Below, one piece after another: positions 34,923 to 44,610 of a DNA stretch of 64,000 nucleotides. This DNA comes from Hathewaya massiliensis (lineage in GTDB: Bacteria; Bacillota; Clostridia; Clostridiales; Clostridiaceae): the NCBI RefSeq assembly GCF_902143515.1, contig NZ_CABFVD010000003.1, positions 103,131 through 167,130 on the forward strand, given 5' to 3'. The translations under genes and the position numbers were made by a program. Position 1 is the first letter of the stretch, and every line of letters starts with the position of its first letter. The notes beneath the pieces were generated by a model. The model had not been told where the DNA came from, ran no database searches, and saw nothing but the letters and a program-made list of their open reading frames with translations.

Positions 34923-37397
34923 ATGGGGAAATTAAAAGGTTTATTTAAATCTAAAGATATAGTTACATATGAAGATAAAAAGCATTTATCCAATAAACCT
35001 ATAGATTCCGTAGAAATAAAAAATACCAATGCAAACTTAGGATTGATAAAGGAAAATCAACTTCGGGCTCTTGAAAAGGTAACTACTAGCTTAGATTTTA
35101 CTGACTTTTCATTAGAAAACTTAGGGGAAGTTGCAGAACATCTTTTTAATAGCGTAAATGACCAAATGGATGCTATTGATTCTGTATTTCAGCAAATTGA
35201 TAATTATTCTGCTCTATCACAGGAAGTACTTGCAAGTACAGAAGACTCTAAGGTTATATCTAATAACACCTTAAATACAGCTCTTAAGGGCAATGAGGTA
35301 GTAGTTAAGTCCATAAACACCATGAAAGAAATTGAAGATTCCGTAGAAGCTGTTAAGACAATGATCAATGAAGTTAGTTATAAGTCTACAGAGATAAATG
35401 GCATGTTAGATATAATACAAAATATTTCAAAGCAAACAAAATTATTATCACTTAATGCTTCCATAGAAGCTGCTCGTGCTGGTGAATTTGGAAAAGGTTT
35501 TTCCGTAGTTGCAAAGGAAATTAATAAGCTTGCAATGGGTAGTGATGAATCTGTAGCTGAGATTTTAAATACTATATCTGGTATAAAAGAAAGTATAGAA
35601 AAAAGTTCTCATGCAATGGATTTATGTATAGGCAAGGTTGAAGAAGGCACAAAGGTTTCTAATGATACTATGGAGGTATTTGACCAAATAATAACTGCTG
35701 TTAAATCTAATACAACTGTTTCAGATAATATTAATCTTGCAGTATCAGATCAAACGAAATCCTTGGATATTATAATATCCTCTGCAGAAACCTTAAAAGA
35801 ACTATCTAATAAAGTTACTCTTTTAATAGAATGGATAGGATTAAATACAAAGTACACAGAGACCTCTCTTGATAAATTAAAGAATGTTTGTATAGATTTA
35901 AAAAACGTTTCCTTGAAGTTATTGGAAACCATTAATAATTCATCAACGCAGCAAAGTTCCGTTAAAATTTTACTTAGTGGTAAAGTAGTATCCACTGATC
36001 CAATTTACGCCATAGATGATATTAGTAATAGTGTTCTATCCTGTGTACATATGGGGCTTTTAACTTTAAGTTCTAATGGAGAAATTCTACCAGGTGTTGC
36101 TAAAAGTTGGTCTCTAGAAGATGATGGTGTTACTTGGACCTTTAATTTAAGAAAAGATGCTAAATTTCATAATTTAAGAGAAGTAACTGCAGAAGATGTG
36201 AAATTTTCTTTTGAAAGAATATTAAATCCAAAAAAACCTTCTGATAATTCCTACTTTATTGAGGATATAGAAGGTGCTCTAGATTATAAAAATGGTAATT
36301 CTAAAGTAATATCCGGAATAAATGTTGTAAATAAATACTGTATTTCAATAAAACTAACTTCTCCTTATAGTGGGTTTCTAACTAATATTTCTAATTGTTG
36401 TTGCTGCATTATATCTAAGGATGCCTATTTAAAGGATAAATCCATTGTAGGATGTGGGGCATTCCTTCTAGACCATCTAGAAAAGGAAGGTCATGGAGCA
36501 ACTTTAAAATCCTTTAAAGAATACTTTGGAAGTAGTTCTTATGTAGATGAACTTATATTTGTTAATTCTTCTTCTATAGTTGAAGATTTTAATAATAAAA
36601 AAATAGATGTTTTACAGGTTACGGATTCTAAACTATTTAATGAGTTAAAAAAAGGTTGTAAAACTAAGATTAAAACAAAGGAATCCCTTAGTTGCATTTA
36701 TGCAGGTTTTGTCTTTGGCCATAATAAACCTTTTTCTCATAATACAGAAGTTAGAAAAGCTATAAACTATGCTGTTGATAAGAAAAAAATAATAAAGGAA
36801 TATAATCTTGGCTTAGCTGTTGAATGCCCGGGACCTTTTCCTCCTGGCTTAATCCGCTCTAATCTAAGCTCAATACCTTATGATCCTAATTATTCAAAAA
36901 ATATTCTTAGAAAGCATGGTTTAAACTCTAATAAAGAACTTAAAATAGCTTGTTTAAAATTTTTAAAACCTTTAGCAAACTTAATAGCTGCAGATTTAAA
37001 GAATGTGGGTATAAATGCTAGGGTTTATGAAGAAGACTATTTTAAATTTTTTGATAGGAACACCATTGGAAAATATGATTTATTTATAAGTAGCTGGTCC
37101 TTAGATACTCTTAACCCAGATTCTTATATAAAAGCAATATTATCAGAGGATGCACAATATAATTTAGGTAGCTATTGTAATTCTCAGTTAGAAACTTTAT
37201 TATCTAGTGCAAAATCAATAATAAACCCTGGCAAAAAATTAGAGGCATATAAACATATAGAAAGAAACTTATTAGAAGATTACCCTTGGATCTACTTAGT
37301 TACTCCTGAACTTGCATATACTTGTCAGAATAATATATTAGGGCTTAAGGTTAGTCCTTTAGGAGCTATTTCTTATGAAGATATAATGTTAACATAG
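34923..37397 (+). CDS. Chemoreceptor signalling domain fused to a solute-binding domain
   Basis: Residues ~60-335 are a cytoplasmic MCP signalling helix bundle. The hairpin tip is present (ISKQTKLLSLNASIEAARAG, then EFGKGFSVVAKEINKLA, about 168-203). Residues ~345-824 are an extracellular solute-binding protein family 5 (OppA-like) domain, with LPGVAKSWSLEDDGVTWTFN and AEDVKFSFERIL. There is no signal peptide and no transmembrane helix, so the whole chain should be cytosolic. It probably senses a peptide or related ligand inside the cell and signals to CheA/CheW. GGGGAGGA precedes the ATG. Confidence 0.85.
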   Translation: MGKLKGLFKSKDIVTYEDKKHLSNKPIDSVEIKNTNANLGLIKENQLRALEKVTTSLDFTDFSLENLGEVAEHLFNSVNDQMDAIDSVFQQIDNYSALSQEVLASTEDSKVISNNTLNTALKGNEVVVKSINTMKEIEDSVEAVKTMINEVSYKSTEINGMLDIIQNISKQTKLLSLNASIEAARAGEFGKGFSVVAKEINKLAMGSDESVAEILNTISGIKESIEKSSHAMDLCIGKVEEGTKVSNDTMEVFDQIITAVKSNTTVSDNINLAVSDQTKSLDIIISSAETLKELSNKVTLLIEWIGLNTKYTETSLDKLKNVCIDLKNVSLKLLETINNSSTQQSSVKILLSGKVVSTDPIYAIDDISNSVLSCVHMGLLTLSSNGEILPGVAKSWSLEDDGVTWTFNLRKDAKFHNLREVTAEDVKFSFERILNPKKPSDNSYFIEDIEGALDYKNGNSKVISGINVVNKYCISIKLTSPYSGFLTNISNCCCCIISKDAYLKDKSIVGCGAFLLDHLEKEGHGATLKSFKEYFGSSSYVDELIFVNSSSIVEDFNNKKIDVLQVTDSKLFNELKKGCKTKIKTKESLSCIYAGFVFGHNKPFSHNTEVRKAINYAVDKKKIIKEYNLGLAVECPGPFPPGLIRSNLSSIPYDPNYSKNILRKHGLNSNKELKIACLKFLKPLANLIAADLKNVGINARVYEEDYFKFFDRNTIGKYDLFISSWSLDTLNPDSYIKAILSEDAQYNLGSYCNSQLETLLSSAKSIINPGKKLEAYKHIERNLLEDYPWIYLVTPELAYTCQNNILGLKVSPLGAISYEDIMLT

Positions 37398-37573
37398 TTA
37401 AAAGATAAGTTTGCGGTACTACAAATTATTACCAACGATTCGGCATATAATGTTAACATAATTAAGATATAAGTTCATATGACTATAACTACAAAACTTA
37501 ACCCTTATTGATTAATGTTAATATAAATAAGAATATGAATTAATAAAAAATCAATAATTCTTTATAAAAATCT

Positions 37574-37605
37574 AAGACTCCCATATTCTCGAAAATGGGA
37601 GTCTT
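37574..37605 (-). terminator. Terminator of the 51-aa gene
   Basis: The stem AAGACTCCCAT/ATGGGAGTCTT is followed on the minus strand by AGATTTTTAT. It lies 67 bp after the small gene and could also stop plus-strand transcription. Confidence 0.65.
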
Positions 37606-37671
37606 AATACATCTATTTGCCTTTAAAAATATTATTCTCTTCTTAATAATACTTAAGAAAAAAGATTATCT

Positions 37672-37827
37672 TTAATTTCTTGAATCACTTTGAAATCCTT
37701 CTCTTTTTATAGATTGTTTTTTAGCAGTTCTGTTATGATTTTTACCTTCTTCACTAGTTATTGGAGTCTGGTAATTACATTTTTCCATTCTTGCTTTTTT
37801 ATTATCTGGTTGACTATCCTTTGGCAT
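37672..37827 (-). CDS. Small hydrophilic protein of 51 aa
   Basis: The frame reads MPKDSQPDNKKARMEKCNYQ and ends KREGFQSDSRN. An AAGGGG ribosome binding site lies ~8 bp before the ATG, and a terminator follows. The protein is basic, rich in Lys, Asn, Ser and Gln, and contains one Cys, with no membrane segment. I do not recognise the family; the size and composition recall small clostridial spore or stress proteins, but that is a guess. Confidence 0.6.
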   Translation of the reverse strand: MPKDSQPDNKKARMEKCNYQTPITSEEGKNHNRTAKKQSIKREGFQSDSRN

Positions 37828-37918
37828 AAATATACCCCTTTCTGTTTTAGATAAGTATATATTTTTTCTACTTTAGATCAGTATATATTTTGCCCTTTTT
37901 TTAAAATATTATTTGTGA

Positions 37919-40159
37919 TTAATCATTAAAGCTTATCTCTTCCTCTGACTTTAAGTTTTTTATACCCTCTTTAACCTTTTGAACTTCTTCTTCACTTGGA
38001 TAAAGATCCGTTGATTCTCTATCTGAATCTTCCTCCTCTTCACCTACAAGCTCAAAATAAATCTCATGAGTATCTAAGTTAACTCTACTAACTTTTATTT
38101 TTACTGGATCACCTAGTTTATATAATTTCTTTGTATGCTCACCTATTAAACAAAGATGTTGATCATCAAAAATATAGTAATCATCATTTAAATCTGTTAT
38201 ATGAACTAAACCTTCAATAGTATTAGGTAGTTCTACAAACATTCCAAAGTTAGTTACAGAGGATATTATTCCTTCGAACTCCTCTCCTATTCTATAGCTC
38301 ATATATTCAGCTTTCTTTAGGTCATCTACTTCTCTTTCGATTTCCATAGCAGCTCTTTCTCTTTCAGAGGATTGAAGAGATACTGTGTCTACTTCCATCT
38401 TTAATCTATTCATTCTCTTTTCATCAATTTGCCCATTTATATATTCTTTAATTATTCTATGAATCATTAAATCTGGATATCTTCTAATTGGTGATGTAAA
38501 GTGACAGTAGTATCTAGCAGCTAAACCAAAATGCCCTATACACTCTGGAGCATACTTTGCTTTCATCATGGATCTTAACATTAAGGTACTAACTACAACT
38601 TCTTCCCTTTTTCCCTTTACCTCTTCTAATATTTCTTGAAGGGCTCTTGGATAAATCTTTTGTCCACGCTTTAAGGTGTATCCTAAATTATATACAAATT
38701 CGCTAAAATGAGCTAACTTTTCTTCATCTGGATCCTCGTGAATTCTATATACAAAAGGCATCTTAGTCCAATACATATATTCTGCTATAGTCTCATTACA
38801 AACTAGCATAAATTCTTCTATAATCCTATTTGCAATAGCTCTTTCGTAAGGTTTTATATCTATAGGTTTTCCTAATTCATCTAATATAATTTTGCATTCT
38901 TCAAAGTCGAAATCAATACTTCCTCTTTCTGCTCTCTTTTTATTTAAGATTATGCACAGTTCCTCCATAGTCTTAAACATTTCATATAGATAGTCATATT
39001 TTTTAATTAATTCTTCATCTTTATCCCTTAAAATTTTTGTAACATCCGTATAAGTCATTCTTTCATTAGTTTTTATTATACTTTCAAAAACCTCATGAGA
39101 TAAAACTTTACCCTTATGGTCTATTTCCATGATACAAGTTAAAGCTAATCTATCTACCTTAGGGTTTAAGCTACAAACTCCATTGGATAATTTTTTAGGT
39201 AACATAGGAACTACCCTATCTATTAAATAAACTGAGGTTCCTCTTTTTAAAGCTTCTTTATCTAAAACATTTTTTTCCTTGACATAGTGAGATACATCGG
39301 CTATATGAACTCCTAATCTATAATTACCGTTTTCTAATTTTTCTACAGAAACAGCATCATCTAAGTCCTTAGCATCCTCACCATCTATAGTGACCATAAG
39401 TAAATCTCTAAGGTCTCTTCTTTTAGCATACTCTTCTTCTGATATTTTATCTTCAATATGATCTGCATAAGCTTCTACTTTTAATGGGAATTCTTCAGGT
39501 AATTTATGTTTTCTTATGATTGTTAGTATGTCTATACCTTTGTCTCCCTTATTTCCTAAAATCTCTGTTATTTTTCCTTCAGGACTTCTTCTATTTTTAT
39601 CTGGCCACTTAGTAATTTCAGCTACTACTATTTGCCCATCTCTAGCACCACTAATTTGTTCCTTTGATATGAAAATATCTTGGTGAAGTCTCTTGTCTTC
39701 TGGAACCACAAAGCCAAAGTTAGCACTCTTTTGGAAAATACCTATAATAATCTTATTTGCATGTTTTATTACCTTATAGATTTCTCCCTCTCTCTTTTTA
39801 CCTTGTTTTTCCTCTCTTATTAAAGATACTAATACTGTATCCCCATTCATAGCTCCATTCACTGCATTTATTGGTATGAAAATATCATTTTCTTCCCCTT
39901 CAACAGCTACGAATCCAAAACCCTTGGCATGCCCTTGGAATACTCCTTGAATAAATCCCATTCTCTCTGGTATTCCATAATGTTCTGTATGGGTTTTAAT
40001 TATTTGCCCCTCTTCTTCCATGTACCCTAAAACCTTTTCAAATTCTAAAATTTCCTTTTTTGATATACTAAATATTTTGCTAAGTTCTTTTATATTCATA
40101 GGTTTATAAGCTTTTTCTTTCATAAAACCAACCAAAACTTCTCTAATATCTTTATTCAA
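37919..40159 (-). CDS. rnr: Ribonuclease R
   Basis: The ~746-aa 3'-5' exoribonuclease has a winged-helix start (KDIREVLVGFMKEKAYKPMN), two cold-shock OB folds (including GFIQGVFQGHAKGFGFVAVE), and the RNB catalytic core with TIDGEDAKDLDDAVSVE, whose Asp residues bind Mg. A C-terminal S1 domain (FEGIISSVTNFGMFVELPNT) and an acidic tail complete it. It degrades structured RNA and, with SmpB-tmRNA, mRNAs of stalled ribosomes. The frame opens at 40192, but AGAGAGGA precedes a TTG at 40159 encoding the usual N-terminus, so that start is chosen. Confidence 0.95.
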   Translation of the reverse strand: MNKDIREVLVGFMKEKAYKPMNIKELSKIFSISKKEILEFEKVLGYMEEEGQIIKTHTEHYGIPERMGFIQGVFQGHAKGFGFVAVEGEENDIFIPINAVNGAMNGDTVLVSLIREEKQGKKREGEIYKVIKHANKIIIGIFQKSANFGFVVPEDKRLHQDIFISKEQISGARDGQIVVAEITKWPDKNRRSPEGKITEILGNKGDKGIDILTIIRKHKLPEEFPLKVEAYADHIEDKISEEEYAKRRDLRDLLMVTIDGEDAKDLDDAVSVEKLENGNYRLGVHIADVSHYVKEKNVLDKEALKRGTSVYLIDRVVPMLPKKLSNGVCSLNPKVDRLALTCIMEIDHKGKVLSHEVFESIIKTNERMTYTDVTKILRDKDEELIKKYDYLYEMFKTMEELCIILNKKRAERGSIDFDFEECKIILDELGKPIDIKPYERAIANRIIEEFMLVCNETIAEYMYWTKMPFVYRIHEDPDEEKLAHFSEFVYNLGYTLKRGQKIYPRALQEILEEVKGKREEVVVSTLMLRSMMKAKYAPECIGHFGLAARYYCHFTSPIRRYPDLMIHRIIKEYINGQIDEKRMNRLKMEVDTVSLQSSERERAAMEIEREVDDLKKAEYMSYRIGEEFEGIISSVTNFGMFVELPNTIEGLVHITDLNDDYYIFDDQHLCLIGEHTKKLYKLGDPVKIKVSRVNLDTHEIYFELVGEEEEDSDRESTDLYPSEEEVQKVKEGIKNLKSEEEISFND

Positions 40160-41021
40160 AATTCCACATCCTCTCTTTATAAATAAAAGCATAGCCCTTA
40201 TATTTTTACCTAAATTTTTATATGTTGTAAAATATATTATAGTTAATTATACCACATATGTACTCCGGTATATTTATCTATTATTTATTACTTATTATTT
40301 CTTAATTTTATTATTATATCCTTAGTTGGCTAAGTAATTGATACTTTTAACTAACTTTTTTTATTTTTCCCATGACTCTTCTCTTTAATACTCCTGTGCT
40401 ATTTAAAGTTGACTATTATCATAGCTGCACACTAGCTAATAATCTATAAATCTTACTGTGAGTAGAAAAATCCCTGAAATTTAGAACTCTATGTATGTAG
40501 ATTTTAATTTGTGGGAACACATTAATTATAGTTTGAGATTAATTATGGTGTAGGAATTTATTGGTAGTTATAACACACAAAAATAACGTACTATATATTA
40601 ATATAATATTAATATACAGTACGTTAAATTTCCGTTATGTGTCGATGTTTTTTATTTAGGGGTTTCGACATTTTTTTTAAATTAATAACATTAGGGGATG
40701 GGGTGTTATTAATAATAAAAAGGGGGTTGTTTTTTCTTGCATAATTATTATATAAAATATTTTTACTTAAATCAATAGTTTTCTCTTGTAATCTTGTTAA
40801 TTATTTGTTAAAACCAAATTTAACTTGCATATTTTATCAATAAAATTGTTTTTATATGCAAGTTAGAATTTTTTTAATGGCAATTGTATGAGGATTTTTA
40901 TTCCATTATACTTAATATGGTTCTTAGTATAATTTTTTCATATGTTTTATTCTCATTATTTGCCTGTTTTTTTTATAAACCTCTTATTAATTTTAATATT
41001 TTTTAATACTTTTTGATAATT
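40160..41021. other. Hairpin-rich intergenic region
   Basis: No coding frame is supported. Four candidate hairpins occur in a row: an imperfect one at 40513-40548; a 20-bp near-perfect one at 40585-40625 (AACGTACT ends); a plus-strand terminator at 40640-40678 (TGTCGA/TCGACA plus eight T); and ATTAATAACA/TGTTATTAAT at 40681-40713 with a GGGGATGGGG loop. G-runs follow (AGGGGG near 40721). A small RNA is possible. Confidence 0.5.
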
Positions 41022-41738
41022 TTATATACTTTTTAAAATTTCTACTTCTTCCTCTGTAAGTTCTCTATAAGTTCCTTCTTCTAAATTGGGATCTAAACTT
41101 AAAGGTCCAAAACTTTCTCTCTTTAAATAAACCACTTCTTTTCCCCTACTTTGGAACATTCTCTTTACTTGATGAAATTTTCCTTCTTGAATAGTAACTA
41201 TTACATTGGAACCATTAGGAGAAGATTCTAAAATCTCTAATTTTGCTGGCATACATTTATACATATCATCTAAGACAATACCATTTTTAAAGGCTATTAT
41301 ATCTTTTTCATCAACTTCTTTATCTATTTGAGCAAAATAAACCTTATCCACATGATTTTTAGGAGCTATTAGCTTATGATTTAATTCTCCATCATTAGTA
41401 AGTAGTAACATTCCTACAGTGTCCTTGTCTAATCTTCCTACTGGAAAAGGCTCAAAAACTTGATATTCTCTATCTAATAAATCGATCACTGTCTCATCAT
41501 AGTTATCAAAAGTAGCTGAAACAACACCATCTGGTTTATTCATCATAAGATATATAAATTCTCTATATACTACACTTTCTTCCCCTACTAGAATTTTATC
41601 TTTATAAGGATCTACTTTAATACTACTATCCTTAACTATATCCCCGTTTACCTTAACTTCTTTTCTTTTTACTAAAATTTTCACTTCTTTTCTAGTTCCA
41701 TATCCTAAATTAGCAAGTATTTTATCTAATCTTTCCAT
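41022..41738 (-). CDS. rsuA: RsuA-family 16S rRNA pseudouridine synthase
   Basis: The 238-aa protein starts with an S4 RNA-binding domain (MERLDKILANLGYGTRKEVK). The synthase core follows, with PVGRLDKDTVGMLLLTNDGE, where the Asp of GRLD is the catalytic residue. MMNKPDGVVSA and the KVYFAQIDKEV strand are typical of the RsuA/RluE group. It isomerises a uridine of 16S rRNA (U516 in E. coli). A clear AAGGAG precedes the ATG. Length is normal. It is a single-gene unit. Confidence 0.92.
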   Translation of the reverse strand: MERLDKILANLGYGTRKEVKILVKRKEVKVNGDIVKDSSIKVDPYKDKILVGEESVVYREFIYLMMNKPDGVVSATFDNYDETVIDLLDREYQVFEPFPVGRLDKDTVGMLLLTNDGELNHKLIAPKNHVDKVYFAQIDKEVDEKDIIAFKNGIVLDDMYKCMPAKLEILESSPNGSNVIVTIQEGKFHQVKRMFQSRGKEVVYLKRESFGPLSLDPNLEEGTYRELTEEEVEILKSI

Positions 41739-41871
41739 TTGTTTCTCCTTATTATTTATTATGTTGTATTTATTATTATATCAAACTCATTGCTTTAAGT
41801 GGAAATTTTTTATACTTATAATTCGCATTTTACAATACTCTTTAAACTATTATACAATATTATGTAGAAAC

Positions 41872-43239
41872 TTACATAAAAGCATAGCTGTTAACTATAA
41901 ATTCCTTACCTTGATTAACATAAAACTTATAAATAGCATAATTCTCATACTCTATATTCTTATGAAAACTTTTTGCTAAAACCAAGATCTTATAGTATCC
42001 CTTTTTAAAAGGTATCATGGTATAAAAATTCTTCTTACTATATTTTTGCACAAGTTCCCAATTATCATGCTTTAATATATAAAATTCATATAGTACATTT
42101 TTACCACCTAGGGTATTTGCCGTAAAAGTAACATCCTCATTGCATCTTATAAATTCTTTATCACATTCTAGGTCTATTCTCTCTATAGGTTTTGAATAAT
42201 CTACATTAAGTGTGTAATCTACTACTTCATCAAATTTCTTTGTACTCTCTTTTTTCTTAACATAGAATTCAAACCTATATGTTCCTATACATCTTGGTAA
42301 AAATGAAAACTCACTAGATTCCTTATAGCCGATTTCTTCTATTAAAACTTCATCTATATAAAGCTTGTATTTTGTAAGTGTATTTTTAGGGTTTTCAGTC
42401 AAAATAGTAAAAACTATTTCTTCATCAATGGCATATTTATCTTTAGGATTTACTAATATATACTTTATTAATTTTTTATATTTATTAGTATTATTCTTAA
42501 ACTCCTTAGCATCTTCTTCAAATTCCTTAATCTCATCTTCAATACCCTCAAAGTTTTGAATATTATCAGTAGAACTACTCGCTGCTTTTAAATGTTCTTC
42601 CTTTGTTTTAAGCTCTGTTTCCTTATTTACATTATCATATTTATTTTCTATATGACTTTCTTCTTCATCTAACTCCACTGCACTTTCAAAAAAAGACTCT
42701 TTATTCTTGTGATTTTTTTCATAATTATGATTTTCATTCTTCTCATCCTCAGATATATGATCAAATATATTTATTTTTTCATCATATGTATTCTTACTTT
42801 TAGTAGTAGAATCACTTTTTTCATTACAAAAATGACTTTCTTCATTATCTAAGATTTCTTTACCTTTAATATTTTTATTCTTAATATTTTTATTTTTTTT
42901 ATCTTTATTTTCCTTATCTTTATTTTCTTCTTTAGAGGATTCTTCTATATGATTTTCATTTTTTATAAAATGTTCTGAACGTACTACATAATCAAAAGGC
43001 TTTTCACTGTTCTCACTTTTAGCTTGAACCATAATTAAATAATTTCCTTCTCGATTTTCATCCCAAAGAGTGTAATTCTTTTTATCAAAATCTCTTATTA
43101 CTTTCCACATGCCATTTCTTCCAACTAGAAATTTATATAATAAAGGCTCATTATATCCCTGATTAACAAAAATACCAATTGCTTTTTCTCCATTTTCCAT
43201 AAAAAAATTCTTATCAAAAGTAATTGTTAATTCATTCAT
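41872..43239 (-). CDS. Triple-tyrosine-motif repeat protein
   Basis: Of 455 residues, the N-terminal ~90, a middle part (~255-345) and the C-terminal ~100 are beta-sandwich repeats of the Y_Y_Y type (GMWKVIRDFDKKNYTLW; NWELVQKYSKKNFYTMIPFK; YYKILVLAKS). Residues ~95-250 are a low-complexity, highly charged linker of Glu, Lys, Asn and Asp with KNKNIKNKNIKGKE. No signal peptide is seen, so it appears cytosolic. The repeats usually bind ligands or proteins; a surface or sporulation role cannot be told. AGGAGG lies before the ATG. Confidence 0.75.
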   Translation of the reverse strand: MNELTITFDKNFFMENGEKAIGIFVNQGYNEPLLYKFLVGRNGMWKVIRDFDKKNYTLWDENREGNYLIMVQAKSENSEKPFDYVVRSEHFIKNENHIEESSKEENKDKENKDKKNKNIKNKNIKGKEILDNEESHFCNEKSDSTTKSKNTYDEKINIFDHISEDEKNENHNYEKNHKNKESFFESAVELDEEESHIENKYDNVNKETELKTKEEHLKAASSSTDNIQNFEGIEDEIKEFEEDAKEFKNNTNKYKKLIKYILVNPKDKYAIDEEIVFTILTENPKNTLTKYKLYIDEVLIEEIGYKESSEFSFLPRCIGTYRFEFYVKKKESTKKFDEVVDYTLNVDYSKPIERIDLECDKEFIRCNEDVTFTANTLGGKNVLYEFYILKHDNWELVQKYSKKNFYTMIPFKKGYYKILVLAKSFHKNIEYENYAIYKFYVNQGKEFIVNSYAFM

Positions 43240-43336
43240 AACATTACCTCCTATGTAAATATTTATATATATAACATTATACTATATTTACATATTATGG
43301 TACAGTATCTTTTGTATATTTTATACATTGAATTTA

Positions 43337-43777
43337 TTATTTTTTATAATCATTTATAAGTTTATATAAGTTTTTAAATAACCTATTATCATCCTCAGCT
43401 GTTCGTTTCTTAGGGTTTGAGTGCTTTCCTCCCCCTCTTCTTATCTTATGAGATATATGCCTTTGCATTAGCATGCTATCTATATTTTTATCATTATAAA
43501 TATACCCTTTAGGGTCTATGGCATATGCTTTTTTTGATAAGGCAATAGTAGCCACTCCATAGTCTTGAGTAACTACTATATCAAAAGAAGTAACAGCATT
43601 TGCTATCTTCATATCCACAGCTTGAAAGCCGCTATCTACATAAATCACTTCACCATAAGATATAGTTACAATACTATCTAAACTACAATAAAACATCAAG
43701 TCCAAAGAATTTTCTCTAGCTACCTTTTCTATAATATCTCTACCTGGACAAGCATCTGCATCTACTAAAATTCTCAT
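43337..43777 (-). CDS. YaiI/YqxD (DUF188) family protein
   Basis: The 146-aa protein opens MRILVDADACPGRDIIEKVA and carries VTQDYGVATIAL and the basic C-terminal GGGKHSNPKKRT. These are the conserved features of UPF0178, a PIN-related nuclease-like fold with acidic residues (D7, D9). Function is unproven. AAAGGATA precedes the ATG. It is transcribed alone, upstream of the triple-tyrosine gene on the same strand. Confidence 0.9.
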   Translation of the reverse strand: MRILVDADACPGRDIIEKVARENSLDLMFYCSLDSIVTISYGEVIYVDSGFQAVDMKIANAVTSFDIVVTQDYGVATIALSKKAYAIDPKGYIYNDKNIDSMLMQRHISHKIRRGGGKHSNPKKRTAEDDNRLFKNLYKLINDYKK

Positions 43778-44004
43778 ATTTGTATCCTTTCTATACTATA
43801 TTGTATATGTATAATTGATTTTTTAATTATTTCTATTTAAATAAGAATTACCTATATAAATATGTTTGCAAGTTTTTAAAATAAAATACTACTAATATTA
43901 TAAATTAAAATACCGCATATTCTCTTGAATAATACAGTGTTTTAAAATATTATTATGTTTATTGTAACTTCATCAATTTCATTCCATAATTTTAGGTGAA
44001 ATGC

Positions 44005-44040
44005 AAAAAAGCTTTACAGAACTAAAAGTCCTATAAAGCC
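44005..44040 (-). terminator. Terminator of the tRNA operon
   Basis: On the minus strand GGCTTTATAGGAC pairs with GTTCTGTAAAGCT around TTTTA (two G-T wobbles), followed by six T. It lies ~35 bp after the last tRNA. Confidence 0.8.
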
Positions 44041-44072
44041 TTGATGCTTCTACCCTACGTTATGTATCCCTT

Positions 44073-44149
44073 TGGTGCACCCAGCAGGAATTGAACCTGC
44101 GACCTTCAGATTCGAAGTCTGCAACTCTATCCAACTGAGCTATGGGTGC
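44073..44149 (-). tRNA. tRNA-Arg (TCG)
   Basis: The anticodon loop is CTTCGAA. The acceptor GCACCCA/TGGGTGC is followed by A and encoded CCA. It is the last gene of the operon, lies outside the triplicated unit, and is the only Arg-TCG. Confidence 0.95.
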
Positions 44150-44184
44150 CCTTGCAAAGTTTTATTTAAAATTTTGCAAAAAAA

Positions 44185-44258
44185 TGGAGCGGGTGAAGAG
44201 AATCGAACTCTCACAGCCAGCTTGGAAGGCTGGAACTCTACCATTGAGCTACACCCGC
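44185..44258 (-). tRNA. tRNA-Gly (TCC)
   Basis: Anticodon loop CTTCCAA, acceptor GCGGGTG/CACCCGC, CCA encoded. Unit copy 3 (downstream-most), second Gly-TCC of the unit. Confidence 0.96.
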
Positions 44259-44283
44259 ATGTACAAATTTTATATTTAATTAA

Positions 44284-44359
44284 TGGAGCGGGAAACGGGG
44301 CTCAAACCCGCGACCTCCACCTTGGCAAGGTGGCGCTCTATCAACTGAGCTATTCCCGC
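44284..44359 (-). tRNA. tRNA-Gly (GCC)
   Basis: The anticodon is GCC in loop TTGCCAA. Acceptor GCGGGAA, CCA encoded. Repeat unit copy 3. Confidence 0.96.
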
Positions 44360-44361
44360 AT

Positions 44362-44445
44362 TGGTGCAGATGAAGGGAGTCGAACCCCCACGCCGAAGGC
44401 GCTAGATCCTAAGTCTAGTGCGTCTGCCAATTCCGCCACATCTGC
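44362..44445 (-). tRNA. tRNA-Leu (TAG)
   Basis: An 84-nt type II tRNA with a long variable arm. Anticodon loop CTTAGGA, CCA encoded. Repeat unit copy 3. Confidence 0.96.
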
Positions 44446-44450
44446 ATATT

Positions 44451-44526
44451 TGGTGATCTACCGGGGAATCGAACCCCGGACACCATGATTAAAAGTCATG
44501 TGCTCTACCGACTGAGCTAGTAGATC
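44451..44526 (-). tRNA. tRNA-Lys (TTT)
   Basis: Anticodon loop CTTTTAA, acceptor GATCTAC, CCA encoded. Repeat unit copy 3. Confidence 0.96.
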
Positions 44527-44532
44527 TTGTTT

Positions 44533-44607
44533 TGGCTGGGATAGCAGGATTTGAACCTACGAATGCCAGAGTCAAAGTCTGGTGCCTTACCGCTTGGCGA
44601 TATCCCA
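44533..44607 (-). tRNA. tRNA-Gln (TTG)
   Basis: The anticodon is TTG after CT in the loop. Acceptor TGGGATA, discriminator G, CCA encoded. Repeat unit copy 3. Confidence 0.95.
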
Positions 44608-44610
44608 GTA

